Source: Acidithiobacillus montserratensis (GTDB lineage: Bacteria > Pseudomonadota > Gammaproteobacteria > Acidithiobacillales > Acidithiobacillaceae). Taken from it: DNA of 9,023 nucleotides. The translations under genes and the position numbers were made by a program. The stretch covers positions 1 through 9,023 of the forward strand of contig NZ_JABBOU010000066.1 in NCBI RefSeq assembly GCF_018853465.1, read 5' to 3'. Shown here piece after piece: positions 1-5,959 of the stretch; positions within the stretch are counted from its first letter, which is position 1, and each line of letters starts with the position of its first letter. The notes beneath the pieces are model-generated. The model worked only from the letters and a program-made list of their open reading frames with translations. It did no database searches and was not told where the DNA came from.

Positions 1-126
1 GGTCGGAGCGTATTTTGCGGGCGGTTGTATGCGGCTGGAAGGCATACTGATGACATAGGCCGCAACCCCCAGTATGACCGCCAGCAGCACCAGAATGGCT
101 ATGGCGATTTTCGCCTTGTTTCCCAT
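1..126 (-). CDS. cpaB: Flp pilus assembly protein CpaB/RcpC, N-terminal part (cut by window edge)
   Basis: Only the first 42 codons are present; the frame is open to the window edge. The start ATG at 126 has an AAGGAG ribosome site 10 bases upstream. The product begins MGNKAKIAIAILVLLAVILG, a short basic stretch followed by one hydrophobic segment (about residues 6-28) and then a Ser/Pro-rich stretch. This is the usual N-terminus of CpaB/RcpC, a periplasmic protein anchored in the inner membrane that works with the CpaC/RcpA secretin of the Flp pilus. The domain that would prove the family (SAF) lies outside the window, so the call rests mainly on position: it follows flp, the prepilin peptidase and a TadE-like gene by 36 bases, the common order in tad loci. 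It is probably co-transcribed with them. Confidence 0.6.
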   Translation of the reverse strand, partial: MGNKAKIAIAILVLLAVILGVAAYVISMPSSRIQPPAKYAPT

Positions 127-162
127 GTTTCCCTGTCTCCTTGGTGATTTATATCGTGTCCA

Positions 163-681
163 TCAGTCTTGCCGCAGGTTGTCGTTGTCCACCTGCATGA
201 CTGCCGTACCGGTGAGTTGCTGGGGTATCCCCACCGACCCGATGAAGGGAAAGTTCACCAGTGCCGGAATGATGGGATGTTGGCCATACGGAAAAGTGAC
301 CTGCACGCTGAAGCAGGTCAGGTGGCGGGGGTTGTAGCTGCACGGCTTGGATTTCACCGTAGTGGTGATGCTGCCTCCCGCCAGACCATTCAGCACCCCC
401 GCCACCTGCTGGGCCGTCTGCTGTGCGGCATTGGCGCGGAGGTTTGTGGCCACATACTTACTAGTAGCGGGCTGATAGCGCAGGGCCGCCCGGGCGCCAT
501 CTTCGGCGGCCGTGGTCATCATGCTCTGGATGACGAATATGAAACCGAAATTGAAAATGCCCCAGAGCAGCAGAAAAAAGAACACCAGCACAAAGGGGAA
601 GTCGATGACGGAGGAACCTTTTTCCCGTTGGTCCTCGCCGTGTGGCCCGTCGGGCCGGGGCGACCCTGTCTGCCGTTTCAG
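163..681 (-). CDS. TadE-like pseudopilin, probable CTG start
   Basis: This is a minor pilin-like protein of the Flp/Tad pilus. The recognisable part begins with a basic leader ending QREKG, then SSVID and a long hydrophobic helix (about residues 28-49, very Phe/Leu-rich), followed by an extracytoplasmic domain of about 120 residues. The leader Gly followed by an acidic residue at +5 (Asp here, usually Glu) fits cleavage by the prepilin peptidase encoded just upstream. The start is unusual. No ATG, GTG or TTG occurs in frame between 163 and the ATG at 1131. I chose CTG at 679-681 because it overlaps the peptidase stop codon as CTGA, mimicking the common ATGA coupling; this gives 172 residues. 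ATT at 694-696 is an alternative. No clear ribosome site precedes either, so translation would depend on coupling. The frame also stays open upstream through the whole peptidase gene, but that stretch is a shadow frame. Confidence 0.72.
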   Translation of the reverse strand: MKRQTGSPRPDGPHGEDQREKGSSVIDFPFVLVFFFLLLWGIFNFGFIFVIQSMMTTAAEDGARAALRYQPATSKYVATNLRANAAQQTAQQVAGVLNGLAGGSITTTVKSKPCSYNPRHLTCFSVQVTFPYGQHPIIPALVNFPFIGSVGIPQQLTGTAVMQVDNDNLRQD

Positions 682-1136
682 ACGCCCGACGGAAATACCG
701 GGGGTGGCCAGTGACTGAGCACCACCACGGCGCAGGCGAGGCCAATGCCAAAACCGAAGGGGGTTTTGCGCTGTACCCGACCGCGCAGCAGATATTCGAG
801 GAGGATGACCGGCAGGGTAAACAGGGCGGCGAGCAGATACACCCCCAGCAGGGGGGAAGCGCCGGCCAGTACCCCGACTGCCATCATGAATTTGACATCT
901 CCCGCCGCCAGTTTGTGCCAGGCGTAGGAAGGGAGTAAGGCGAAAAAGGCGGCGGCCAGTCCGAGCAGCCCGGTCCACCCGGCTCCACCGAGCCAGATCT
1001 GACCGGTCCACCCTGCCCAGAGCAGGCCGAACGCCAGGGCCCCCAGGGTGAGCCCATTGGGCAGGCGCCGGTAGCGCAGATCGCTGCCGGCCAGCATCAA
1101 TGCCCAGAGGGCGGTCAATCCGCTGTGCCATTCCAA
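678..1136 (-). CDS. cpaA: Type IV prepilin peptidase, TadV/CpaA type (A24 family)
   Basis: This is an inner-membrane aspartyl protease that removes the leader peptide from Flp pilin and from TadE/F-type pseudopilins. The 152-residue product is highly hydrophobic with about five or six membrane segments. It carries both catalytic Asp motifs of the family: D19 in SDLRYRRLPN and D80 in AGDVKFMMAVG. It lacks the N-terminal methylase domain of PilD, as expected for the short TadV/CpaA group. The start is TTG at 1136, with AAGGAG five bases upstream. The first ATG in this frame (residue 14) would remove part of the first membrane helix and leave no good ribosome site. An out-of-frame ATG at 1131 shares the same ribosome site at a spacing of 10 but opens a nonsense frame. 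The gene lies 60 bases after flp and overlaps the TadE-like gene. Confidence 0.9.
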   Translation of the reverse strand: MEWHSGLTALWALMLAGSDLRYRRLPNGLTLGALAFGLLWAGWTGQIWLGGAGWTGLLGLAAAFFALLPSYAWHKLAAGDVKFMMAVGVLAGASPLLGVYLLAALFTLPVILLEYLLRGRVQRKTPFGFGIGLACAVVVLSHWPPPVFPSGV

Positions 1137-1196
1137 TGAGTCTCCTTGAGATTTTTGTTTATAACTTTTTAATTAGATACTGTTGGTAAGACCAAG

Positions 1197-1391
1197 TTAT
1201 TTTGCAGTGCCAATAGTATTGAGGTCGGTTGTGATCTGAGTGAATACATTTGAAATCGCTGTACCCACGCCATTATATAAAGCAGCAATAATAATCGCCG
1301 CCATAATCCCGGCAATCAGCGAATACTCGATGACACCCGCCCCTTCTTCATCCCGCACAAAGCGGACTACCGCATTTTTGATCGTTTCCAT
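1197..1391 (-). CDS. flp: Flp/Fap-type major pilin
   Basis: This is the major subunit of the Flp (type IVb) pilus, used for tight surface attachment and biofilm. The 64-residue precursor begins METIKNAVVRFVRDEEG and is expected to be cut after that Gly. The mature protein starts AGVIEY, with the Glu at +5 and Tyr at +6 that define Flp pilins, and continues into one hydrophobic helix (SLIAGIMAAIIIAALYNGVG) and a short Thr-rich tail. The ATG at 1391 has AAGGAG seven bases upstream; an in-frame TTG at 1412 lies just before this ribosome site and is not the start. The gene is first in the tad cluster. Its 5' region carries a sigma-54 promoter candidate about 105 bases upstream and a probable enhancer site further up, so it is likely controlled by a sigma-54 activator. 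Confidence 0.95.
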   Translation of the reverse strand: METIKNAVVRFVRDEEGAGVIEYSLIAGIMAAIIIAALYNGVGTAISNVFTQITTDLNTIGTAK

Positions 1392-1495
1392 GAATGTTCT
1401 CCTTGTTTCCAAATCACCATATAGTCACCTGCCCGTTTTGCCGGCAGCAATTCGCCGACTTTACCATCAACCACATCACGCAGCCGTGGTTTATA

Positions 1496-1511
1496 AGCAG
1501 ATTGCGTGCCA
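1496..1511 (-). promoter_or_regulatory. Sigma-54 (-24/-12) promoter candidate for flp
   Basis: The minus strand reads TGGCACG-CAAT-CTGCT, against the consensus TGGCACGNNNNTTGCW. GG and GC are exactly 10 bases apart and there is one mismatch in the -12 element. Transcription would start near 1485 and leave a leader of about 95 bases before the flp ATG. Confidence 0.75.
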
Positions 1512-1633
1512 GCACTTCCGGAGGCGTTCCTGAAATCGGCGCACCAAGACCGAAATGTCGGGCAGTTTTTTATTTAGCCCATATTCAGAGCATTACAAGG
1601 GGGGGTCATGAAAAAAAATAGGTAACTACAATT

Positions 1634-1660
1634 GTTTCATACCGTCCGGTATTATGAAAC
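1634..1660. repeat. Inverted repeat upstream of the flp promoter
   Basis: GTTTCAT-ACCG on the left and CGGT-ATT-ATGAAAC on the right are complementary apart from three extra bases (ATT) on the right. The element lies 123-149 bp upstream of the -24 element of the flp promoter, a position suited to an enhancer or repressor site. It has no neighbouring gene end to terminate and no T-run. Confidence 0.5.
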
Positions 1661-1691
1661 GCCAAGGTCATGATTCAGCTTTTGGATCAGA

Positions 1692-1710
1692 ATTGTTACA
1701 TTATGTTACC
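1692..1710 (-). promoter_or_regulatory. Putative enhancer (UAS) for the flp sigma-54 promoter
   Basis: The minus strand reads GGTAACATAATGTAACAAT. It holds two GTAACA half-sites exactly 10 bp apart, 180 bp upstream of the flp -24 element. It matches the site at 5815-5833 at 15 of 19 positions and the site at 8245-8263 (same strand) at 15 of 19. A further half-site in opposite orientation (GGTAAT) begins at 1716, and GGTAAC occurs again at 1621. The role is inferred from position and from recurrence. Confidence 0.55.
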
Positions 1711-1742
1711 TTTCTGGTAATTTGTGGGGTATGCCCAACGGC

Positions 1743-1771
1743 CTCTGCCCGGAAGGTATTTCCAGGCAGAG
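1743..1771 (-). terminator. Stem-loop 85 bases downstream of GLLGG-1 (terminator-like, no U-tract)
   Basis: CTCTGCC and GGCAGAG enclose GGAA and TTCC with a five-base loop. On the minus-strand RNA the middle pair is U-G, so the stem is a continuous 12 pairs; on the plus strand it is a C-A mismatch. This favours a role in the minus-strand transcript that ends GLLGG-1. No U-run follows, so it may protect a 3' end or act with Rho rather than terminate alone. Confidence 0.5.
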
Positions 1772-1855
1772 AATATTAGGATGCCGTTCACCGGGTGTTC
1801 CCTTGGCGTTCCGGCGCAAATAACACAAAGAAAGGGAAAGAAGAGTTGCCTGTAT

Positions 1856-2245
1856 TTACAAAATGCCGAGGAGTCCGCCCAGCAAGCCTTGGGAACCCAG
1901 CAGATTGCCGCCGCTCAGGATGGTGCCGGTGCTGGTGGAGGCGGAGGTGCTTCCGGCGCTCACCGAACCGCTGCTGCTGGCGGCCATGTTGCCACTGCCG
2001 GGATTGACGACGGATTCGAGGCCCAGATCCCCTAACAAGCCATTGCCGCCCAGCAAGCCGCCCAGGAGTCCTGACCCAGAGCTGTTACCCAGCAGGCCGC
2101 CCAGCAAACCGGAGTCGCCGTTACCGAGCAGGTTGCCGAGTAGTCCCTCGCCCCCCAACAGGGCGTTTCCGCCCAGCAGGCCGCTGCCATAACCGTTTGA
2201 ACCCAAAAGACTGTCTACGATATCGCCCAAACTGATAATACTCAT
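1856..2245 (-). CDS. Gly/Leu-rich repeat protein, GLLGG family member 1
   Basis: I do not recognise a named family. The 129-residue product starts MSIISLGDIVDSLLG at an ATG with AAGGAG five bases upstream. Residues 12-76 are built from the unit GLLGG/GLLGN, often doubled as GLLGGLLG. Residues 82-112 are a Ser/Thr/Gly linker, and the protein ends GLLGGLLGIL. It has almost no charged residues and one apparent aromatic residue (Tyr19). There is no classical signal peptide or lipobox. Glycine-zipper-like packing in membranes, an amyloid-like surface polymer or a peptide exported by a dedicated system are all possible; none is shown. A second protein with the same C-terminus is encoded at 6064-6498. 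The gene follows the 84-residue gene by 67 bases and probably shares its sigma-54 promoter at 2616-2631. Confidence 0.8.
   Translation of the reverse strand: MSIISLGDIVDSLLGSNGYGSGLLGGNALLGGEGLLGNLLGNGDSGLLGGLLGNSSGSGLLGGLLGGNGLLGDLGLESVVNPGSGNMAASSSGSVSAGSTSASTSTGTILSGGNLLGSQGLLGGLLGIL
2048..2186. repeat. Degenerate short direct repeats inside GLLGG-1
   Basis: Copies of GCCCAGCARGCC (2048, 2169, and near-copies at 1877 and 2088-2111) on the plus strand encode the GLLGG units of the minus-strand gene. The repeats are near-exact at DNA level, so unit number could vary between strains by recombination or slippage. Confidence 0.6.
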
Positions 2246-2312
2246 TATGTCTCCTTATTGTCTGAAAAACACTGTTGTACTACTCGGGGTGTAACAGGGT
2301 ATCCAATTACTG

Positions 2313-2567
2313 CTACTGCGTTTTCCGTTGGACACAGTGCTGCAGGCTGGCTTCCAGGGCCATCAGGGAAAAGATGGACTCATCCAGTTCCTGCCGATCA
2401 CCAAAAGCCTGATAATGGCGCAGGCAGGCGGTGATCTCGTCCAGTGCTTCCAATACGGATCGGGCGTCGATGGGTGGATTGTCGGTGTTGCTGGAGTACC
2501 GCCTTGACGGGAAAAAATAGCTATCTTCACTCGGGCGCGGTGTTTTGCTGGTCCAGTTATGGCTCAT
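2313..2567 (-). CDS. Small protein of unknown function, 84 residues
   Basis: No family is recognised. The ATG at 2567 has an AGGAG ribosome site seven bases upstream, which decides the start; the same frame is open further upstream but without coding character. Residues 1-33 are polar and probably disordered (Ser/Pro/Arg/Asn-rich). Residues 34-80 look like two amphipathic helices (ARSVLEALDEITACLRHY and ESIFSLMALEASLQHC). There is no signal peptide or membrane segment, so it is probably cytoplasmic. It sits 49 bases after a strong sigma-54 promoter candidate and 67 bases before GLLGG-1, so the two form a likely two-gene operon. A role as regulator, chaperone or partner of the GLLGG protein is possible but is inference only. 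Confidence 0.72.
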   Translation of the reverse strand: MSHNWTSKTPRPSEDSYFFPSRRYSSNTDNPPIDARSVLEALDEITACLRHYQAFGDRQELDESIFSLMALEASLQHCVQRKTQ

Positions 2568-2615
2568 CTGTGGCCTCCTGACGGGATGCTTTGGTGTATA
2601 TCTGAAGCAACCAGA

Positions 2616-2631
2616 AGCAATTGTCGTGCCG
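2616..2631 (-). promoter_or_regulatory. Sigma-54 promoter candidate for the 84-residue/GLLGG-1 operon
   Basis: The minus strand reads CGGCACG-ACAA-TTGCT and differs from TGGCACGNNNNTTGCW only in the first base. GG-N10-GC spacing is exact. Transcription would start near 2605, leaving a leader of about 38 bases before the ATG at 2567. Confidence 0.75.
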
Positions 2632-2648
2632 TGCAGGTTGCGGCAGTT

Positions 2649-2671
2649 AAGTGGCTGTTCATAAGCCACTT
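2649..2671. repeat. Perfect 8-bp inverted repeat between the V4R-like gene and the sigma-54 promoter
   Basis: AAGTGGCT and AGCCACTT are separated by seven bases (GTTCATA). It lies about 85 bases past the stop codon of the V4R-like gene and just upstream of the promoter at 2616-2631. No T-run follows on either strand. It may be a weak transcript end for the upstream operon or a protein-binding palindrome. Confidence 0.45.
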
Positions 2672-2747
2672 TGCCTGGAGGTGGGGAAAAAAATGGGTAA
2701 AAAGAGGTGACATGAAAGCGGGGCGGGTTAACGGTGGTGGGGCGGGC

Positions 2748-2759
2748 GGTAATGTTACC
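2748..2759. promoter_or_regulatory. Putative enhancer palindrome for the promoter at 2616-2631
   Basis: GGTAATGTTACC; the minus strand contains GGTAACATT, the half-site seen before flp and GLLGG-2. It is 117 bp upstream of the -24 element and overlaps the stop codon of the V4R-like gene. It lacks the second tandem half-site, so support is weaker than for the 19-bp sites. Confidence 0.4.
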
Positions 2760-4108
2760 AGTCGCGCAGAATGCCCCTTTCGACGATGACTTCGGAATAA
2801 GGGTGACCTTGGGCGACGCAGGCAGTCTGGCGTGCCCAGAAATGATTTCCCACATGCATGGCCTGTTGATAGCAGGCATCATCCAGATCATGACGGCGGG
2901 TGATATCCACATGATAGAGGAGGTTCATGAGGGCGCCGGCCACGCCGGCAAAAAGATAGTCTACGGGGGTTTCGGAAATCCCGAAAATGCGGAGATACCC
3001 CAGGGATTCATAGGGTCGCCAGGCACGCAACACCAAACGCTGATCTGGAAGCAGTTCCATGACGCGCCAGATTCCCCAGCCCAAACTGTTTATGACGGCG
3101 ATGATGCCATGTATCCAGTCGGACCGGTCCTGGATCATGGGCAGAATCTGCTCTTTCCAGAGCGCAGACAACATGATGCCCCCCATGGTGCGAAAACCGC
3201 AGACGTGTCCCGCTTCAGTCAGCAGCGTTTGCGCCAGAAAATCGCCGCGCAAGTGTCCGAAATCCCGGTACTCCGCAAGAATCGGATATTCTGCCGCCAG
3301 GGTTCTGGCCAGGAAGGGCGAGGCTTGCAAGGCCTGTTTCAGCGCCTTTTCAAAACGAAAAGAGAGGAGATTATAGTAGTCGGCATAATGCAGGGTGAGC
3401 TGCACGCCGAAGGCGTCGATGAGACCGCTTTCAGGATTGCCCTGGATGGTCAAACTGCTCATCTCCTCCAGGATGCGATTTTCGTCAATGTGCAGCCCGC
3501 AACTCTTGGGAGGGATGTCGTTCTGCGCTTGTAGGCCATCGGGAGATTGTCGGGGCAGACCGCAAAAGAATTCCCGGACTTCGGGCGCTTGCCGGAGGTG
3601 AAAGAGCGTTTGGCTTCCTCCGGCAGACAGGGCAGCGTTGGGTAAAGGGATATCGCCTTGATAAGGGGTGTCATAAATCGCGGAGATGGCAGCTGTGCAG
3701 TAGCCCAGATCAAAAAGCTCTCCGGGCAAGTTGCGGGTGCCCGGATTCAAGCGCAGGGCGTTGGCATAATGGGAATGGTTCTCGCGCACCATCCATTCGC
3801 CGGGGGGGTGTCTCTGGCAGTTGCCCAAAATCCAGATGTCCAAAACCACAGTAAGCATACAGCGCGGTTGTCCAATGCTGGCGTTCCTGAGGGCTACTCC
3901 GGGGGTGGATAAGGAACTGCCCGGCAAGCTGGCGAAAGACGACTTCCTGCGCGGCTTCCAACTGCAGGCCCATACCATCCACCGATTGACAGCCTTCTAC
4001 CACCATCTGCAAAAACCGGTTGTAATGATTGCAGTGGATGACCATGGGCTCTCCGGCCAAAATGATCTGACCGGGGTGACGGGTTTTTTGCGGCAAAGCA
4101 AGATTCAT
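2755..4108 (-). pseudogene. V4R-domain-like protein, interrupted by a +1 frameshift at a G7 tract
   Basis: The gene starts at ATG 4108 after a weak CAGGG ribosome site. It reads about 101 codons, then would run out of frame to a stop at 3710. The rest of the protein continues in another frame to 2755. Removing one base from the run of seven G at 3802-3808 joins the two parts into a clean 450-residue protein. Its N-terminal part has HCNHYN at residues 25-30. The C-terminus has a motif near residues 426-443 (RQTACVAQGHPYSEVIV) resembling the end of V4R (4-vinyl reductase) small-molecule-binding domains, but the second conserved Cys is Ser here (438). There is no signal peptide. The function is unknown; V4R domains elsewhere bind hydrophobic ligands or act as sensors. 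It lies 122 bases after the Sel1 gene and may be in its operon. Whether this is a dead gene, a phase-variable gene, programmed slippage or a sequencing error cannot be decided here. Confidence 0.65.
3802..3808. other. G7 homopolymer at the frameshift
   Basis: Seven G on the plus strand (seven C in the mRNA sense) lie exactly where the two reading frames of the V4R-like gene must join. Six would restore the frame. Confidence 0.8.
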
Positions 4109-4230
4109 ATTTACCCTGTTTTGGTTATTTATCTGTAACAGAGGATAAACAAAAATTCTCCAAAGTGCATCCGCTTTTCAGGTTGCTTTCATCGTGGCCT
4201 GTGCGGTCTGTTCAACAGTGGCATTGACCC

Positions 4231-5217
4231 TCAGGAGGCTGGATGGTCGGAGGAGCGGACGACATCCAGATAACTTTGCGCCCGCTGATCTCCTTGGGCG
4301 GCGGCCATTTTCCACCAGTGCAGGGCTTGCGGGGTGCTGCTTTTGACGCCGCTGCCTTCGTAATAGGCTACGCCCAGGTTGGTTTCGCCACTGGGGTTGC
4401 CTTGTTGCGCGGCTTTGCGGTACCAGTACAAAGCCTTGGCTTGATTTTGGGCAACTCCTTGGCCGTGGTTGTAAGCGACCCCCAGATTGTTTTCGGCGCT
4501 GGCATTGCCTTGCAGGGCCGCTTTTCGGAACCAGTAAAAAGCTTTCTGGTAGTTCTGGATTTTACCCTGGCCGCTGTAATAGGCGTAGCCGAGATGATTT
4601 TCTGCCGCCGGACTCAGGGCTTGCGGTTGCGGGGCCGAAATGCTTTGTCGCGCAGTTGCAGCAGTGACCGTTTTATGGCCTTGATGCTCACGGGGTTGGC
4701 TGTCGGGTTGTCGGGTAACAGCCGGAGTCAGGGGGGTGCTTGAGACGGGGCTTGAGACGGGGACGGCGGTGCTGCTGACTGATGTGGCCTGCAGTTTTGC
4801 CTGGGCTTTTTTTAACATGGGTTTGGCTTTCTGAAACCCCTGATCCACGGCTAACCGGTACCAATAGACTGACTTGGTGGCATTTTTGGGGACGCCGTTG
4901 CCGTAATAATAAATGCTGCCCATGACAAATTCTGCGAGAGGGTCTCCTTGCAGGGCCGCTTTGCGGGTCCATGGCACGGCCGCTTCGTACTGATGTTTAA
5001 GGCCATAATACACACCCAACCAGTTCTCGGCTGATCTATTCCCTTTTTGGGCCGCTGTGGTCAGGCGGGCCAGAGCGGTGGTGTTTCCTGACTGGGCCTG
5101 AAGACAAAGGCTATGGGCTTCGGTACTGGTGATGGCCCAGGCTGCAGGGCAGACTAGCAGTCCGATACTGCCCATCAGGGCAATAAGGGGAGTGGTTTTA
5201 AGGGTTTTCACGAGCAT
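4231..5217 (-). CDS. Secreted Sel1-like repeat (SLR/TPR) protein
   Basis: The 328-residue product has a Sec signal peptide (residues 1-28, ending AAWA; the nearby Cys23 does not form a lipobox). Two blocks of Sel1-like repeats follow: about residues 62-135, and 205-320 with three clear units such as AENNLGVAYNHGQGVAQNQA. The units show the LG.AY..G.GV..N...A..W..KAA.QG pattern. They are joined by a flexible Ser/Thr/Pro/Gln linker (about 143-203). Sel1 repeats form helical scaffolds for protein-protein contacts, so a periplasmic or surface adaptor role is likely; the partner is unknown. The start ATG has GAGG six bases upstream, overlapping the end of the preceding gene. Only three bases separate the two genes, so they are translationally linked and share the promoter candidate at 5639-5654. 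Confidence 0.9.
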   Translation of the reverse strand: MLVKTLKTTPLIALMGSIGLLVCPAAWAITSTEAHSLCLQAQSGNTTALARLTTAAQKGNRSAENWLGVYYGLKHQYEAAVPWTRKAALQGDPLAEFVMGSIYYYGNGVPKNATKSVYWYRLAVDQGFQKAKPMLKKAQAKLQATSVSSTAVPVSSPVSSTPLTPAVTRQPDSQPREHQGHKTVTAATARQSISAPQPQALSPAAENHLGYAYYSGQGKIQNYQKAFYWFRKAALQGNASAENNLGVAYNHGQGVAQNQAKALYWYRKAAQQGNPSGETNLGVAYYEGSGVKSSTPQALHWWKMAAAQGDQRAQSYLDVVRSSDHPAS

Positions 5218-5220
5218 TGG

Positions 5221-5550
5221 CTACCTCGGATGATGGATGCGGTGCAGTGCGGGTGATTGAACAGGTTGGTGCCGATGTTTGCCGCGCCGCGCGAAAATGA
5301 TTGGCCCTGACCAATTGGCCCGATTCCAGACATGCCACCAACCAATAATGGTCCAGCCTAAACACAAATTGATGAAAAACAGGCGCAGACACCAGCGGAA
5401 TTTGCCATGGCAGCGGTGCCATGCCTTGAAGGTAGGCAGGAAATACAGGACAAGCAGAACGGCCAGAGTCAGCACAGCGAATTCCCAATGGAGAATGGAG
5501 TTACTGCCTAGTCCCGGTATAAAGGGTTGCCATGCATTGTGAACAGCCAT
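5221..5550 (-). CDS. Small membrane protein of the superinfection immunity (Imm-like, PF14373) family
   Basis: The 109-residue product has two predicted membrane helices (about 22-41 and 55-76). It contains LYFLPTFKAW and NLCLGWTIIGWW, which match the family's typical pattern (an LYFLP..A segment, a basic loop, then a NL.LGWT.IGW segment). The family is named after the phage T4 Imm protein, which blocks DNA entry of a second phage, but most bacterial members are chromosomal and of unknown role, so immunity should not be assumed. Here the basic loop is longer and a polar tail (77-109) rich in Arg, His and Pro follows the second helix. The ATG at 5550 has GAGG nine bases upstream. It is first in an operon with the Sel1 gene and diverges from GLLGG-2. 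Confidence 0.75.
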   Translation of the reverse strand: MAVHNAWQPFIPGLGSNSILHWEFAVLTLAVLLVLYFLPTFKAWHRCHGKFRWCLRLFFINLCLGWTIIGWWHVWNRANWSGPIIFARRGKHRHQPVQSPALHRIHHPR

Positions 5551-5638
5551 AAGGGCTTGCCTCTATTAAATTGGGTGTGGTCATGGGATTTGGGGGATTC
5601 CATGAGCGCCAGAACAAATTACCGTACTTACATCTTAA

Positions 5639-5654
5639 GGCAAATTTCGTACCG
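5639..5654 (-). promoter_or_regulatory. Sigma-54 promoter candidate for the immunity-like/Sel1 operon
   Basis: The minus strand reads CGGTACG-AAAT-TTGCC. GG-N10-GC spacing is exact and the -12 TTGC is intact, with mismatches at the first base, in the -24 element (T for C) and at the last base. Transcription would start near 5628, about 78 bases before the ATG. Confidence 0.5.
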
Positions 5655-5740
5655 TTCTTTGATAGGTTTCGGTAACTGCTGAAAATAATGGAATTAATGA
5701 GTGAGTTAATCTACTCCCGGCATGCTGGTTGATTCATAAT

Positions 5741-5864
5741 GGGTAACATGGTTAGCAATATGGGTTACGCACGTTTTTGGAGCGGACAAGAGAGTGGTTG
5801 CAAATTTTGTAACGGGTAACATGGGGTAACATTATGGGTTGTGTCACTGTGGGTTATGGGTAAC
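5741..5864. promoter_or_regulatory. Cluster of four GGGTAAC repeats between divergent sigma-54 promoters
   Basis: GGGTAAC occurs at 5741, 5814, 5824 and 5858; the first two are extended to an identical GGGTAACATGG. Degenerate copies (GGGTTA) lie at 5762 and 5851, and a GGTAAC in reverse at 5939-5944. The pair at 5814 and 5824 is 10 bp apart and forms the 19-bp site 5815-5833 shared with flp. The cluster ends 96 bp before the -24 element of the GLLGG-2 promoter and begins 87 bp from that of the opposite promoter. Confidence 0.6.
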
Positions 5865-5897
5865 GTAGGGCGCGGGATAAAGTTCAATCATGGCAGC

Positions 5898-5937
5898 AAA
5901 AACAAAAACAAATAATAAAAAACAAAAAGATATAAAA
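5898..5937. other. A-tract-rich spacer
   Basis: Six short A-runs (A3 to A6) are separated by single bases or short spacers, between the repeat cluster and the GLLGG-2 promoter. They are spaced about 6-10 bp apart, so they are only partly in helical phase. The stretch may be stiff or bent and could help loop the enhancer onto the promoter; no convincing IHF consensus was found. Confidence 0.4.
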
Positions 5938-5959
5938 TGTTACCGGGATAATCAAAATG

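Noticed and set aside
163..1131. 322-codon minus-strand frame from an ATG with a usable ribosome site
   Set aside because: Its upstream half (to about 690) is the shadow of the prepilin peptidase, Arg/Gly/Pro-rich and without family resemblance; only the TadE-like part is credible.
1183..1195. Small hairpin TTGGT-AAG-ACCAA after flp
   Set aside because: Five pairs, no U-run; it may weaken read-through but cannot be called a terminator from sequence.
1870..2190. Regular GC-rich repeats that could be taken for a CRISPR array or tandem repeat locus
   Set aside because: The repeats are short, uneven and fully explained by the GLLGG codons of the minus-strand gene; no spacers.
2340..2356. Possible sigma-54 site (TGGAAG-N-CTGCA) at the end of the 84-residue gene, before GLLGG-1
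   Set aside because: Spacing is right, but the -24 element has two mismatches and the -12 one, and it lies in coding DNA; a far better site exists at 2616-2631.
2568..2912. Upstream extension of the 84-residue gene to a 199-residue frame
   Set aside because: The extension crosses the stop of the V4R-like gene, the stem-loop and the sigma-54 promoter, while a clear ribosome site marks ATG 2567.
2734..3534. 266-codon plus-strand frame
   Set aside because: It is antisense to the V4R-like gene, has no ribosome site and no domain-like content.
4182..4200. GGCCACG...AAGC before the V4R-like gene
   Set aside because: The GG to GC distance is 11, not 10, which does not suit sigma-54.
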